NCBI GenBank assembly: GCA_003971905.1
Contig: RSEE01000099.1
Location: 124,001 to 188,000 of the forward strand
Source of the DNA: Moniliella sp. 'wahieum'
Lineage: Eukaryota > Basidiomycota > Moniliellomycetes > Moniliellales > Moniliellaceae
DNA length: 64,000 nt
Direction of reading: 5' to 3'
The position numbers were made by a program, and so were the translations under genes. The notes under the pieces were generated by a model. That model was not told the DNA's origin. It searched no databases and worked only from the letters and a program-made list of their open reading frames with translations. The first letter of the stretch is position 1, and the number at the start of each line of letters is the position of its first letter. Below are positions 39,801 to 51,104 of this stretch, piece after piece.

Positions 39801-41433
39801 GGCAGGGGTTTCAACATTGACAGAAATCTTTGTTTTTGATCTTCGTTGCTGTTGGATTGTGTGGCGGACGAAGGAGGGAGGGTGACATTCTGAGATGAAA
39901 TCGGGTAGGAGGACGAATTGGGGGCGGCACGTCGGGGTCCGGGAGGTGGCAGAGGGTTAGAAGTGCCGGGTACGGCAGAGGCGCGCGACGAGTCCCATTC
40001 TTAAACGCCAAACTAGTCCCGGAGGTGGGGAGTGACTTGGTTGTTTGGGTGCGATTTAAAAAATCTTCCATCCTGCCGGGAGGAAGGTTCAAGCGACCTT
40101 GGGTGGTTGCATCAGCTGATTGAGAGCCGAAAACCGATGGTGGTCGCATACCAGCTCGAGATGGCCGAGCCGGTAGAGTTGGGTTGCTGCTCTCTCTGCT
40201 TCTGTCCTGCCCGTCGAGCATGGAGGAAGACGGAGTAATGTTGTCCTCGTCGTCCTCAATTGTTTGAGCGAGGGGCCGGCGACCGCCTCCCGGAATAAAA
40301 ACAGTAGGAGAGGAGGAGGAAGGAAGGATGTGGGAACTTGCATCATGACAGAAGGGTTTGTGGCGAGGGTGGGATTGTCGTCGCATTCGGAAGGGAGACT
40401 GAGTGGACTGAGCGGCCGAGAGTTCTGCCGGGTGGCGGGCTGGGTGGCGGAATAACCATAAAATTGGTCTTGCTCGATTCCAGGGGTGGCAACGGTACTT
40501 CTGCTGCTGGCAGTGTCGGCTCTGGTCATGCTGGATGCCAAGGAAGACAGGCGTCGCGTGTGGGAGGAGGAGTTGCGTGGACGCGATGCAGTGCGCTCGC
40601 TTGATCGGTGCTTTAATGCGCCCAGGAATGGAGTTCCTCTCTTCGACACCGACAGGATCAGGATTGAGTACGCGAAGAGTGGCAGATGGGCCGGCACGGC
40701 AAGGACAAGTGGGGGAGTAGCAGCCTTGTAGATAAGAGGGGGGATAATAGGGGCGGCGAGAGTGGGATGTGAGACAGGTGGATGCATAGCAACGGGCCAA
40801 GGCGGGCATTATAGCGGTCGGCTGGGTGCCGCTTCGGGGGTGGTAGGATGGCGGGAGCTCCCAGAGATTCTGGTAGTCGTTGTGTGGGTCCGACAACTCG
40901 GCGAAGATGAGTCTCTCCTTGACGCTGGAGGCGGAGTGATCGCTGTAGGTGGAGATAAGAAAACCTGCGTCGGCGATTGCACAGAGACGCTCAGCAGCGT
41001 ACCCACGGGCGGCCTCGTTGACAGTGGCAGGATCGCGGGGATCCTCTGCGGAGGTTGCTTGTCCAACTTGGGGAGGACCGGCGGCGCGGGCGAGGCTGAA
41101 GGTAGCGCCGGGTGGGACGACGCAAAATAGGGCACTGATGCGTGGCTTGATGGCTGCGGCAAGAAGGTCGACGAGGCGCAGTGCCGTGATTGGCTGCGGG
41201 GCGGTGGTGGCGAGGATAATGGTGAGGTGGGAAAGGAGGCAGGGGTTGCTTTTGACAATGCCATCAGAGGCGGTATGGATGCTGGGGAGGTCGTCATCCT
41301 GGGAAGCAGGCATGGCGGCGGCGGGGGGGTGGGGGCGAGGCGTGGAGGTGGAGGAGGTGGAGGAGAAGGAAGAGAGCAGACGGGTGGAGAGGTGATGTAC
41401 GGAGGGACTGGGATTGAGGCCTGAGGAGAGCAT
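36820..41433 (-). CDS. ROM2: Rho1 guanine-nucleotide exchange factor, Rom2-like (DH-PH-CNH)
   Basis: Rom2-type factors load GTP on Rho1 at the plasma membrane and switch on glucan synthesis and the wall-integrity kinase cascade. Reading leftward from 41433 there is a Ser-rich N-terminus, a helical block (LTIILATTAPQP to RLIFAELSDPHNDYQNLWEL) and a long Ser/Pro linker. The DH-like region begins QHLLTELILAQAGFVAGMRL (about 39640) and includes GDLMEQHLNHPKFLLVMKNY (about 39240). A PH-like part follows (LLWKFNVG, then LRLVVTDTFLLLLKPV, about 38690). The CNH domain runs from about 38290 to 37000 (SIVKALVFQSNKGVDWIAVA, SGVWLGERGKEL, GRLMQVLAGTNWEL). The total is about 1500 residues. The DH helix that normally carries L-x-x-PVQR is poorly matched. 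Frame breaks are common. The N-terminal block could belong to a DEP-like fold, but that is not certain. Confidence 0.72.
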
Positions 41434-41994
41434 GAACGCTGCGGCTCGGATGGACTACGAATGGGCGCAGCAGCTACGTGCTAATACACCGTGGGTACAA
41501 AATATACAACACACACGCCATCACTCGCTGCTCCAGAACGGCGCGTCTGCTCTGCCCTGCTGCGCCGCTGTGGCGGAGAGTTGGGGCGGATCCAGAGGCA
41601 AGGGTTCGGATCCCTCACTGCGAACACAACCACTGGCGGGAGCGGCATATGGGGCTCTATCGTATATCATCCATCGTATGCCTGCCACATCTACACGTCG
41701 CGGCGGGTTTGTGTCGAGCCGTGCTGCCGCCTGAGGGCCTCTGCTCCCGAAAGGGGAATAGGCTTCTTCACGGTTTGCCCAGAAGCCTGTTTACATGGGC
41801 ATCTTCGCCATCAGTATATACTCCGGCGCGGTCTGATGGCCTCCCCCATATAGTTAGTACATACACAGCATTCAAGTCGGATAAAGCTGATCCGAGCGCC
41901 GCTTGCATCGGCTACAGCACATATATACCCTTTGTGGACCACGAGATCCCACACCCCGCTGCTATATTCTCTCAACATATAATAGCACCACACA

Positions 41995-42125
41995 ACTTAA
42001 AAAGGGGGACGAAGAAAAACGCTGCGCCTGTTGTGTGCCACAGGCTGCCAGCTCGCGCCAACCCATTCAGGAACCTATGGGGTCGCTATTAGCAGGTCAG
42101 GACCCTCCCTGGTTTCCGCCATATG
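41995..42125 (-). repeat. Dispersed repeat R1, copy 2
   Basis: On the plus strand it has CGCTGCGCCTG, GCGCCAACCCATTCAGGAAC and GCAGGTCAGGACCCTCCCTGG in the same order as copy 3, which is about 650 bp away in the same orientation. Confidence 0.55.
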
Positions 42126-42599
42126 CTTCCAAACCGCGGAGGTAGCGCCAGCGCGCGAATAACGCTTGCATATTGAGCGATGAACGATGAACTCGATGAA
42201 GTTGAGCGTATACGTTGAACGTTCTCCGACGATGAGAGACTTTTTTTCAGCAGTTATTTTACTTCCGACGTGCCAACTGCTCAACGTATGCTCAACATGT
42301 TCAGCACTACTACTAAGTTAACGCGGTGGCTCTCGCATTGTAGTATGTATTAGTGTATCTCCCTCCTTTGCGCGGAAAAGGAGTAGAGACTGTGCGCTGC
42401 GCAGGTGCCAACTCATACGGGGGGGTTGTGGGAGGCTTTGTGCCGGAACGGGATCCCCTGGCGCCGGGAGGAACACATCGTGAGAGGCGCGTTGCGTCCC
42501 ACAGTGTGAGATCACCGTTCCCAGACACAAATGTCCGTCGCTGAGCCACAACTTAACTTCTCATTCTGTAACTACATATATCATTGACCGAGCTTAAGG

Positions 42600-42830
42600 A
42601 TGTATCGGACAAAAAAGAACCGCTGCGCCTAAACCGACCTGCTCATCAGTGTGTGTTGATTGTTATTGGCGCCAACCCGTTTAGGGAACAAGGGGGGAAT
42701 CGCCAGCAGATCAAGGCCCTCTGGTACCCACCATCCGTTCTCACATACTACCCACCGAGCGCGTGTAGATACGAATGAACGTGTTTGTTGAACGTTGGAC
42801 GTTGAGGGTTGACATCCGAGCGGTGAACCG
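42600..42830 (-). repeat. Dispersed repeat R1, copy 3
   Basis: Best-preserved partner of copy 4. The reverse complement carries GCTCGGATGTCAAC, CACGTTCATTCGT, GAACGGATGG, CTGGCGATTCCCCC and TCGGTTTAGGCGCAGCGG in the order found at 60550-60735. Confidence 0.7.
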
Positions 42831-43787
42831 TCTCCATGGAGACTGCCAGTAGTTAATTCCTTCTATAGTGCCCAAACATCTTGCTCGCTATCTTGGTGGC
42901 ATAGTATGCTCGCGTCGTCATCAGAACCAAAGGAAAGAATGGCTGCTCTTGGGTGCGTCACGCGGGAGTGAATGGCCTTGCTCCGTGCTCGACCCCCATT
43001 CTCAACGCCATAATACTTCCCCATACCTGACTCGAGTCTGGGGCTGAAGAAGTTGTGTGGCGTTTATATATGCAGTCCTGGCTACGGTGAGGTAAATGCT
43101 AAGCACACAAAGGAAAGTTGATGGGGGGGGAAAGACGTCCCAGCAAAGGCGCCCGGAGCAACGGACGCCTCTAGTATGAATTCAACAAGTTAATGCACAG
43201 GAAGCCAAAACCCCTCCCAGTTTGGACCGTAATAGGCAAGACGGGGAAAGGGCAAGAGACAAGTAGGCTGCCCCAGGGCCTAGGACCGTCGCTGGACAGT
43301 ACCAAAGCACTGGGGTGGACAACTCTTGAGGGGGGTAAACGGGTTCATGGTGTGGCGGGGACAGACTCCTCGAAAAAGAGGAGCTTTCTTGGTTTAAAGA
43401 AGCTTAGCCAACTTGCGCCAGTTGCACGGAAGTCATTCCGTCAACGATGAAACGGAAGATGCAAAAGCCGGAGGGCGACGGGAAAACGACGAAAACCAAG
43501 CCGGCAAAGGGATGGGTGGTGTTGTGGTCAAATGGGCAGACAGACAGACAGACAGACGTGTCAAAAAGATCAAGACAAGGCGAGAGCCGAGGTGTGCAGA
43601 GGTCCACATTCGAAGGACTTGCGAAGACTAGGACGAGGTGTGGAGGGATCCACATTCAGAGGAAGGCAGGCTTGAGCAAGCGGCCGCGGGTACAAGGAAA
43701 ATCAGAGTGGAGGGATCCACTTTCGGGAAAGGCGCGATTCGACGATCCGCCGGGGAGATAAGGCTCTGGGATTGCCAGCAGCCACAT

Positions 43788-43943
43788 GGGTTTTCGGGCC
43801 AAGCGTATGGCGCGCAGGCTGACCCGCAACCTAACATCGACGGGCGTGGCCCGGAAAAAGGGACTGGGTTTTCGGGCCAAGTGTATGGCGCACAGGCTGA
43901 CCGCAACCTAACATCGACGGGCGTGGCCCGGAACAAAGGGACT
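43788..43943 (+). repeat. 78-bp tandem repeat, two copies
   Basis: Two direct copies of a 78-bp unit that starts GGGTTTTCGGGCCAAG and contains CTAACATCGACGGGCGTGG. They differ at a few bases (CGTATGGCGCGC against TGTATGGCGCAC) and by single-base indels. A third unit starts (GGTTTTT) and then breaks off. The minus-strand frame translates the repeat but has no family match, so it is treated as non-coding. Confidence 0.85.
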
Positions 43944-44971
43944 GGTTTTTCACGAACGTTCGTTGGCTTACCAGAAACCGGTAGATGACCCATGACCATG
44001 ATTAAAACACCACCTTCAACTTGATACCAACCGATTGGGGACAGAAGATCGGGAAGGGGTCGGGGATCGGGGATCGGGACGAGTAGCAACAGAGGACGAA
44101 AAGCTAGCGGATCAAGGAGGGCGCCAACGCTCCCGCTGACCACACGCCACACCGAACCCGTTTACCGAGATTGTGTGTCCGAACTTGCCTTCTTGCCGTC
44201 TTGACAGATCCAAACGCAAGCAGCGGCCCGACAAAGGGCTGGGGCTTTGCCAGTGGGAGCGCCGACGCGAGGGTTGGCCAAGCTCCAACGCCCAACTGAG
44301 CCGCTGCCTGGCCCGACCGCTTGACGCGGGGAGAGACGGCGCCCGCCGCTGCCGGCTGGCCGTGGGGGGGAGCGTGTGCATGGGGTCTGCTCCACACACG
44401 CTGCCCCATGGGCACCACAGCCAACCGATAACGACGGAGGGGGGCGCCGAGCTCTGGCGGTCGGTGGAAGGAGAGAGCATGGCGGTGGCTGGATGCACGC
44501 GATTTATAGCCCACTGCCCCGCCCCCCGCCCGCCCGCCCGCCGGCAGGGCGCCGGTGTGGCGCAGGCACTAGGCACAGCGCCTGTGTTCGACTTAGCCGA
44601 CCACCAGCGACGGGTGGGGTAGGGTTACGTTCCGCCGCGGAATCCCTTAGATCGTCCCAGAGCTGTCAATATTCACTGTCTACTCACGATCAGTCATCGA
44701 TCATCGACAACAATCATCAATCATCGACATCAATCATCAATCACTTGATCTGTTGCAACAGGTCGGATATTTCTTCTGTCCAAGGTACTCACTCACTCAT
44801 CTCGCTCCCATTTCCAATTTCTTCGTCCCGAGCATCTCGCTCTTCCCTGTTTCTTCCACTTCGCATCATGTCCTCTGCTCTTGCTTCTTCCCCACGAACA
44901 ATGCTACATCCCTTATTGGCCTAGTCCCGACTCTGGTCTCCCTCGCCTTAGCCCCGACTGGGACAGGCAGT

Positions 44972-46482
44972 CTAACACATAACAAGGTATGCATATAACT
45001 GTCTGCAGCACATAGAACGCCACTCGTCACGCGCGTCATGTCTGCTCGCAGCGCCGGTCGTCGCGTCGGTACTTTGCGTCTTTTGCCGGGCCAAGACCCG
45101 GTTGGCCGCCTGATAGATCTTGCGCTCATCAGCGTCCATCTGCTCCTTTTGCTGGGCGCTGCGCCACCGGTCCCACTCCTCCCGGTGGTCAATCCAGCGT
45201 TCTTGGATGTCCAGGGGGCCCATCGCCGTCGCACTGGCGGGCATGTTGGGCCCCAGCGCACGCGTCGTGCCCGTATCCGCCACCGTAAACAACGCAGCCG
45301 CCGAAGCGCCCTTGGCCGTCTTGGCCAGCTCCACATTGGGATCTTGCCCAAGCAGGCCACCGGCGGTAGCCAGCCGGCTGCCCGGCTCCATGCCTCTCCC
45401 ACACCCGCCTCGGGCCTGCCTCATGCAAATGGTGCGAATGGAGCTGGTAAATGTACCCACCTGCCTTATCTGCCATTTGAAGCAGATGAAACATGCTCTC
45501 CTTGTCCTCGACAGCCAGCGTCTCAAAGTTGACCAAGCCAAAGTCTTCAATCAGTTCGGCGGTGGCCGTGTTGAGGGCACGATAGCGCGCCGCATGCTTT
45601 TCTGCGCCCCGTACCAACGCCTCTGCACGTTCTCGCCCGAGCTTTTCGGCTACCGAGTTGGAAAATGGCAGCCTGCGAGCTTTCCCCTCGGCTTCTGTTG
45701 GCGAGCCGGGGCGTGAGAAGAGGGTGACCCTAGCCCACGTACTCCAACGTACGATCGGTCCCAGCGAAGCGGTAAGGTAGGACAAGTCTTGTACTTCGGA
45801 ATAAAAGTCCAAGTTAAAGTCTGGTGGGGCACGTCCCGGTCAGTCCTCCTGGCCACGGGAAGATGGGGGACAAAGCACTTACCCAACATCCGCCTGGTCG
45901 GCCAGCAGATCAATCTTACTGAGACATTGATGTGGGGCAGCTCTAGCATGAGCATCGCTCGTAAGGACAACAGTACAAGGGAAAGGTAGCGTGAGGCATC
46001 GGTGATGTGCGAGGCATCCACCAAGTGCAGTGCGACCAGTCTCCAGCCGACTTGGCTAGCCGGTCCAAGATTTTGCGCAAACTCGGGTGATTGGTCGAAA
46101 CTTCCACTTGTCCTGGTAGATCAAAAAGGACATACGCATTGTCCCCAGACCCGCCAGCTGCTCCTCGAGCCACTCAACGTTGTCGGCCAAGTACTCCATG
46201 CAGAACAGCATCGCGCCCTGTAATACTTGTTGGTCACCTTGCGCCCTAGCTTACAGGAACGGGGACATACATTGGGACCAAGACCTTCCTCTTTCATCAC
46301 GTCCTCGACGCTAATAAGTTGGCGCACGTCAATGTCGGCTTCGTACGGCAGGTTCTCGTTGGCGGGGTCGAGGTTGACGATCGAAGCAGGCCTGTTGAGC
46401 GCGTGCAGCAGCTGGCTCATGCCCGACACATACGTGGATTTTCCTGCGCCGGAGAGCCAATGACAAGCTGGCCAAAGGGCAT
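44972..46482 (-). CDS. GPN2: GPN-loop GTPase 2
   Basis: GPN GTPases act in the cytoplasm in assembly and nuclear import of RNA polymerases II and III. The start at 46482 is MPFGQLVIG, leading into the P loop (GAGKST), then YVSGMSQLLHALNRPASIVNLDPANENLPYE with its NLDPAN signature. The Gly-Pro-Asn loop (EEGLGPN|GAM) is cut by intron 1 (46218-46270). Then come DLPGQVEV (G3), a broken SKIDLL-type G4 at about 45905, intron 2 (45821-45882), LDFYSEVQDLSYL, intron 3 (45695-45742), ELIEDFGLVNFETLAVEDKE, intron 4 (45416-45460) and the C-terminal helix (DIQERWIDHREEWDRW). Introns of 45-62 bp with GTATGT, GTAAGT, GTACGT and GTGGGT donors fit well. The stop near 44972 is the best estimate. Confidence 0.9.
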
Positions 46483-47078
46483 CGTGCGTGGCGAAGGGGT
46501 GGTGGAGGTGGGTCTGGGCGGTGGGAGGCGTGGGAGGCACTTTACTGGTTGCCTGCGCGTTGCCTCGCCCTCTTTTTTGGGGGCGGAACGCCGCGGAAGC
46601 ACACCGCACTCGGCGCAGAATTGCAATGTTTCGGAATCCATTTTGGTCCAAGTGGGACGACGGGGCCGGCGGTCGCGACGGCGTGGGGCGTGACGCGCTG
46701 ACGCGTGTGGCCTCAGCCAGAGCGCGATGCCAGCATGCACCAGCACTTCTGCGGCGCAGTAGATCAGTAGATGTGGAGCATCAACGGCGCCTTCTTCTTC
46801 AGCAGCGGCGGTGACCGGGCGAGCGTAATGCCGACTTTGTCGGGCTCAGCAGGCTGCTCGGCGCGTGGAAGCTGGCCGGCTGGTGGTTGGGGCTGTGTAT
46901 ACGTTCCTGTGGACTAGCAGTAGTACTGTGCTTGCTGCTGTGAGGGCTCTGCTGACAGCATCTGCACACGGATATATGGATTGGCCCTTTTGACGGTGGG
47001 GAAAATCAGATCTACTTAGTCCCATGCCCACAACACCCGCTGCGCCTCCGCCGCGCCCCAAGCCACGCCCAGCGTCGA
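46483..47078. other. GPN2 promoter and exomer-gene 3' flank
   Basis: No gene is supported. Both neighbours are on the minus strand, so this is the GPN2 upstream region plus the 3' end of the exomer gene transcript. Confidence 0.5.
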
Positions 47079-49548
47079 TCAAAAGTCGTACCCCGGCACG
47101 CGGAAGAGCTGGGCATAAGCAAAGTAGTTCTGCATCAGCCGCAGAATCGCCTTGGGGGGGTCGAGCGAGACGAGGGTGTAGGACACCTTGGCCAGGCCAT
47201 CCGTCTCGATCAACGAGAACAGTGCTTGCCCACGGCGCCCGGGTAGGAGCCCTCCGCGTACCAGCGGTGCTGGTACGCCGTCAGCTTCACTGCCAGCCAC
47301 ACTGCGCTCTTCACGTCCCGCTCCTTGGCAAACATCTCCAACAGCGCCAGATGCGCTTTGGCAGAGAAGCGGTACCCCTGGTTCTGCTGCACCGTCGCTG
47401 CCGATGGAAGGTTGCTTGTGCTTCCGCCCGCACCACCCAGACCGGCGGACCAGTGTCCAGGCGAGCCCACCCCATTCGGGGCCGAGCCCGACACATCCAA
47501 GCAGCGCAAGTAGGCATCCTTGGCCTCGGCGGGGTGGTGCAAGCGCAGCGCCAGGTCGCCCAGGATTTCCCACTCGAGCGAGGTCTTCACGTATGGCTTG
47601 CGCACATTCAGGTAATGTTCCAGCTCGGCACGCCAGATGGTGTAGACACGCAAGTCTTCGTACAACACCATAAACAGATTGTCCAGCCAACGTTCACACA
47701 GACGGCGGTTGCTCAGCGCGTACGCCTTGTCCCCTTCCTTGTCCCCGCCCAGGGTGCCCTCGTCGACAGAGGCATCCCCATTCGGGTGTGTAGAATCGTC
47801 TCCATCGTGCCGTGCCGCTCGGGCGCGAGAGTTCAGGCACATCAGCTTCAAATGATTCTTTTGGCACACGCGTCGGTGTCTCCACCGATTGTCGGTCGGT
47901 CTCGGTAGAGATTTTGATTTCGGGCACAGAAGGGTGGGGGGGCGAGGAGGTGGAACGATGCTCGTCTGCTTCTGTCTCTGTCTCCGTCTTTGCCTCTTCT
48001 TTCTCTTGCGTCTTGTCCTGTTCCGCCTCTCCGTCCTTGTCCTGGTCCTTGTCTTCATCTCCGACGGGAATGCGGCCATTGGGCGCCGGCGCCGGGTCGA
48101 CTGCATTAGTGGACCGAGACTCCTGCCCGGCTTTTTGCGCACGGTACTCTTCCTCCATAAAGAACACATTGCTACGGCGCTTCAGCAGCTCGTCCCACCC
48201 AATCTTGGACACCAGCTCGGTCAAAAGCGAGTAGGCCTGCGCAAACGTACCCCGCAACGCGGGGGCAGGTAGACGCAACAGCGCAACATCCGCTTCTCCC
48301 GCCGACGAAGGCGCACCGCCCGGCAGCGCTTGCAGCGCCGGGTTGGACGGGGTCTTCAGCGAGCAGCCCCGATTCGATGAGGGACGCCTTGATGGGCAAG
48401 TGGTGCGGGCGGCCGGAGGCATGCGATGCAAGTCCCGCTCATTAAAGGTGAACATGGGACAAGAGTTGAGCGTATACAGTGCATCTTCCCACCTACCCAG
48501 GTCGATAAAGCTTTGGGTCAGTTTGGCCCAGGTGAGGAACTCACTAGGAGCGCATTTGACCGCCGCCGTGGCCAGCTCACGTGCCCATTCCACCTCACCC
48601 CGGTTGCGGAGAAAGTCGGTTTGGACATGGAGCAGCGCATAGGACTCGGTGGACATGGTTGTCCCTTGGGTCTTAAGCGGAGCAAGAAGCGCTTCGTGCA
48701 TCACAGTGACCGCCTTGACCTCCTCGTTCATCGCCAGGTAGGCCTGAGCAACCAGCGCGGCACACTCGGGCTCCCTTGCATAGAGCTTCTCGAACAGATT
48801 CACCGCCAGCTCCATCCGGTTGGCATCACCAAAGTACTTGAGGATCCCCTGGGCGAGATGGTTCTTGACAACGGTGGCGACTTGGATCTCAGGGTCGCTG
48901 CCGAGTTGCCAGCCCTTGAAGAACAGGTTCTCGGCCGCCTGGAAGAAAACGGTTCTCAGCCTCGGGGGACGAGATGGGGTCGAGCTTGCGGTAGCCCGAG
49001 AGACGGTAGTTGGGGTCGTCGGCGTAGTGGATGCTGCGCAGGAGGGCCGAGAGGTAGACTTCCTGCCACACCTCGGGGAGGGGGTGGTGCTCGCCGCGGA
49101 GGTCGACGACGTAGGCCTGGACGCCGCCGGGGATGCGCACCTCGACGCGCACGTCGATGCGGGAAAAGGCGTTGAAGCAGCAGTAGGTGCCGCTGCGGAC
49201 GTGCCAGGGGGAGGAGAGCCAGGAGTTGGGCTGGCTCAGCTCGTAGTTGAGCGAGTTGATGTAGGCGGCGAGGGCGGCGGAGGAGGAGGCGTCGACGCCG
49301 GAGACGTAGTGGTACGAGCCGACCTGGAGAGGGGGAGGGGGGAGGTTAGGGTGCCCAGGACGCGCAACGGGACGGGTACATACATCCTTGGCCGAGCTGC
49401 GGCCGGTGGGGTCGGTGGTTTTGACGACCTGGCAGAGGTCGGGGGGGCCGAGTTCGCGGAAGGAGGCGAGGGTCTCGGTGCGGGCCAGCAGGCTCTCGCC
49501 GATCTCCGTCTCGAAGAACTCGGGCTGGGAGACAAACGCGTCGCCCAT
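47079..49548 (-). CDS. BCH1: Exomer cargo adaptor, Chs5-Arf1-binding protein (ChAP, Bch1/Chs6 family)
   Basis: ChAPs bind Chs5 and Arf1 at the trans-Golgi and sort cargoes such as chitin synthase Chs3 to the cell surface. The start at 49548 is MGDAFVSQPEFFETEIGESL. An intron at 49324-49383 (GTATGT to TCTCCAG) precedes the family block GSYHYVSGVDASSSAALAAY, then SGTYCCFNAFSRIDVRVEVR and IPGGVQAYVVDLRGE. TPR-like helices follow: AVNLFEKLYAREPECAALVA, VKAVTVMHEAL, WARELATAAVKCAP and LGRWEDALYTLNSCPMF. A Ser/Glu-rich insert (about 47870-48130) and further TPRs (AHLALLEMFAKERDVKSAVW) lead to YAQLFRVPGYDF at the stop 47079. Frame breaks occur near 48950, 48390, 48100, 47810 and 47210. The fungal-only family and two strong blocks make the call secure; which paralogue it is cannot be told. 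Confidence 0.87.
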
Positions 49549-49862
49549 GCTGCCGGTGGTGGTGGAGAGCGGCGGCGGCGGCGGCGGCGGGCGCTACGTG
49601 GCAGGATGCCTTCCACGTCACAGCCGCCTGCCGTCTGCTGCGGAGCTGTGAGCCCCACCAGGCGGCTGCGCGCCTCGCCTTCGTTTCAAGGTTGCAGCTG
49701 CCAATCACATGTGATGTGGCATGCGCCTGTCACCTGTCGCATGTCCGTTCGGAGTGTTCCCAGCCACGCTTTCCCAGGCTGCTTCAAGTGGAAGCTTGGC
49801 GCTCGACGCTCGACGCTTGACGCTTGACGCCCTGACCACTGCCCACCCCCCACCCCCCACCC
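49549..49862. promoter_or_regulatory. Shared divergent promoter between BCH1 and the RWDD2-like gene
   Basis: 314 bp separate two divergently transcribed starts. It has a GGC triplet run near 49568-49592 and a tandem GCTCGAC/GCTTGAC word block at 49800-49830, preceded by TTCAAGTGGAAGCTTGG. No TATA box is evident. Confidence 0.55.
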
Positions 49863-51024
49863 ATGCCCCCCGGCCCCGTCCTCACCCCCGATGGGCTCCA
49901 GATCCAGCTGTCCGCCATCGAGGTCATCATGGCCATGTGGCAGTCCGACGGCGAGCTGACGATGAACGACGAGGGCCAGCGCGCATTCGAGGCGCTCGTC
50001 GAGTACCTCGCCTTGCCCGTCAGCACCCTGGGCGGCGAGAACAGCCTCAAGGTCAAAGCCTCGCTTCCGGCCCACATCCGCCTCGGCCTTCTCATCGATC
50101 CCTTTGCTGGCAGTGCAGTCCCAGTCCCGGGCGCCCAGGCCAAGGGCAAGACACTTACCTTGGACGTCGCCCTGGCGCTGCGCAAGACCAGTGCCGAGCA
50201 AACCGAAAAAGATGCTCTGCGGCCGCACTTGTCTCTCCAGGCGCCCACATGGCTGACCTCGGCCCAGTATACCAAGCTCGTCGACGCGTGTCATCTGTCC
50301 CAGCAGACACCCAGCGCCGAGGACGACGACATTGTTACCTTCATTATGGATTTGATCGAGAAGGTGTCCGAGGAATGTGAGCGCCTGCCCCTCGACGTGG
50401 ACCCAAAGAGCACGGCAACGTTGGATCCAACAGCCGCCACCCACCTGGACACCCGGACCAAGCGCGTGTACCGCAGCTGGTCCTGTCTTCCCAGTTTGAA
50501 CACGCGTGAAAAGCGGCAGGATCTGGTCGACTATGCTGCCCTCCACATCCCCCCTCTGACAGGCTTTGTGATTGCGGGCAAACCTGCACTGGTGGTGCTT
50601 GAGTACCCGCTTTCCGACACGGCCACCCCGGAAGAACGGACAAAAGAGATCGAGACAGCCAAACAAGCCTTGCTCGGGTGAGTTGGGGGATCTGTCTCTC
50701 TGCCTGCTGACTGACTCTTGACCATCAAACTGACACTAACATCCCCTTCCGCACAGCTACTGGTCCGAAATCAAGCGCTTAAGTTGGAGCGATATCCAAC
50801 CTAGCCACAAGAAAGTGTCGGAAACCCTGGCTGAGCCCGACGTTGATCGATCTTTTACCTCCATGGACGACGTGACGGGCAAAGACGAGGTAGGGGGGCA
50901 AGAGGCGCTGCGTGGGACCTACAAGCACCGCAATGATTGGAGGTTGGTCGAGGCCTGGTTGCGCGACAAGAAAGGTGCCGGCGGGCGGTTGCGTGAGGCG
51001 TTGGGCGCCGATTGGACTTCATAG
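49863..51024 (+). CDS. RWD-domain protein with DUF1115 C-terminus (RWDD2-like)
   Basis: The frame from ATG 49863 is unbroken. The N-terminal ~110 residues (LQIQLSAIEVIMAMWQSDGEL, then PAHIRLGLLIDP) fit an RWD fold. The second half carries the DUF1115 pattern: TRTKRVYRSWSCLPS, EKRQDLVDYAALHIPPLTGF, IAGKPALVVLEYP, and YWSEIKRLSWSDI after the intron. The intron is 50678-50756 (GTGAGT donor, CGCACAG acceptor) and keeps the frame (GG|C TAC TGG). It ends RLREALGADWTS. The length is about 360 residues. The molecular function of the RWDD2 family is not established; RWD domains usually mediate protein contacts. The 3' end converges on the uS17m gene with only 80 bp between the stop codons. Confidence 0.8.
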
Positions 51025-51104
51025 CCCACAATGCTACGAGTTGCTACAGCATCACACAACGCAAAGGAAAGCCAATGGATGGATGGAAAATGGGCATGTT
51101 AGGT

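Larger units (their letters stand above)
41434..44971. other. Repeat-bearing gene-poor region
   Basis: No gene is supported in 3.5 kb. It contains two copies of dispersed repeat R1, a possible weaker third near 42390-42470, a 78-bp tandem repeat, three GGATCCAC-centred words (43600-43735) and an ATCATCAATCATCGAC tract (44690-44755) upstream of the GPN2 3' end. A PyTATAPu-like GTATATACTCC occurs at 41813. Confidence 0.5.

Noticed and set aside
41573-41625. tRNA-like A box (TGGCGGAGAGTTGG) and B box (GGTTCGGATCC)
   Set aside because: The spacing is too short for a tRNA, the T loop lacks the invariant A58, and no acceptor stem pairs.
43628-44152. Minus-strand ORF with internal protein repeats
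   Set aside because: The protein repeat is the 78-bp DNA tandem repeat translated; no start context or homology.
44104-44622. Long overlapping ORFs on both strands
   Set aside because: GC-rich sequence keeps both strands open; neither translation shows a domain or plausible start context.
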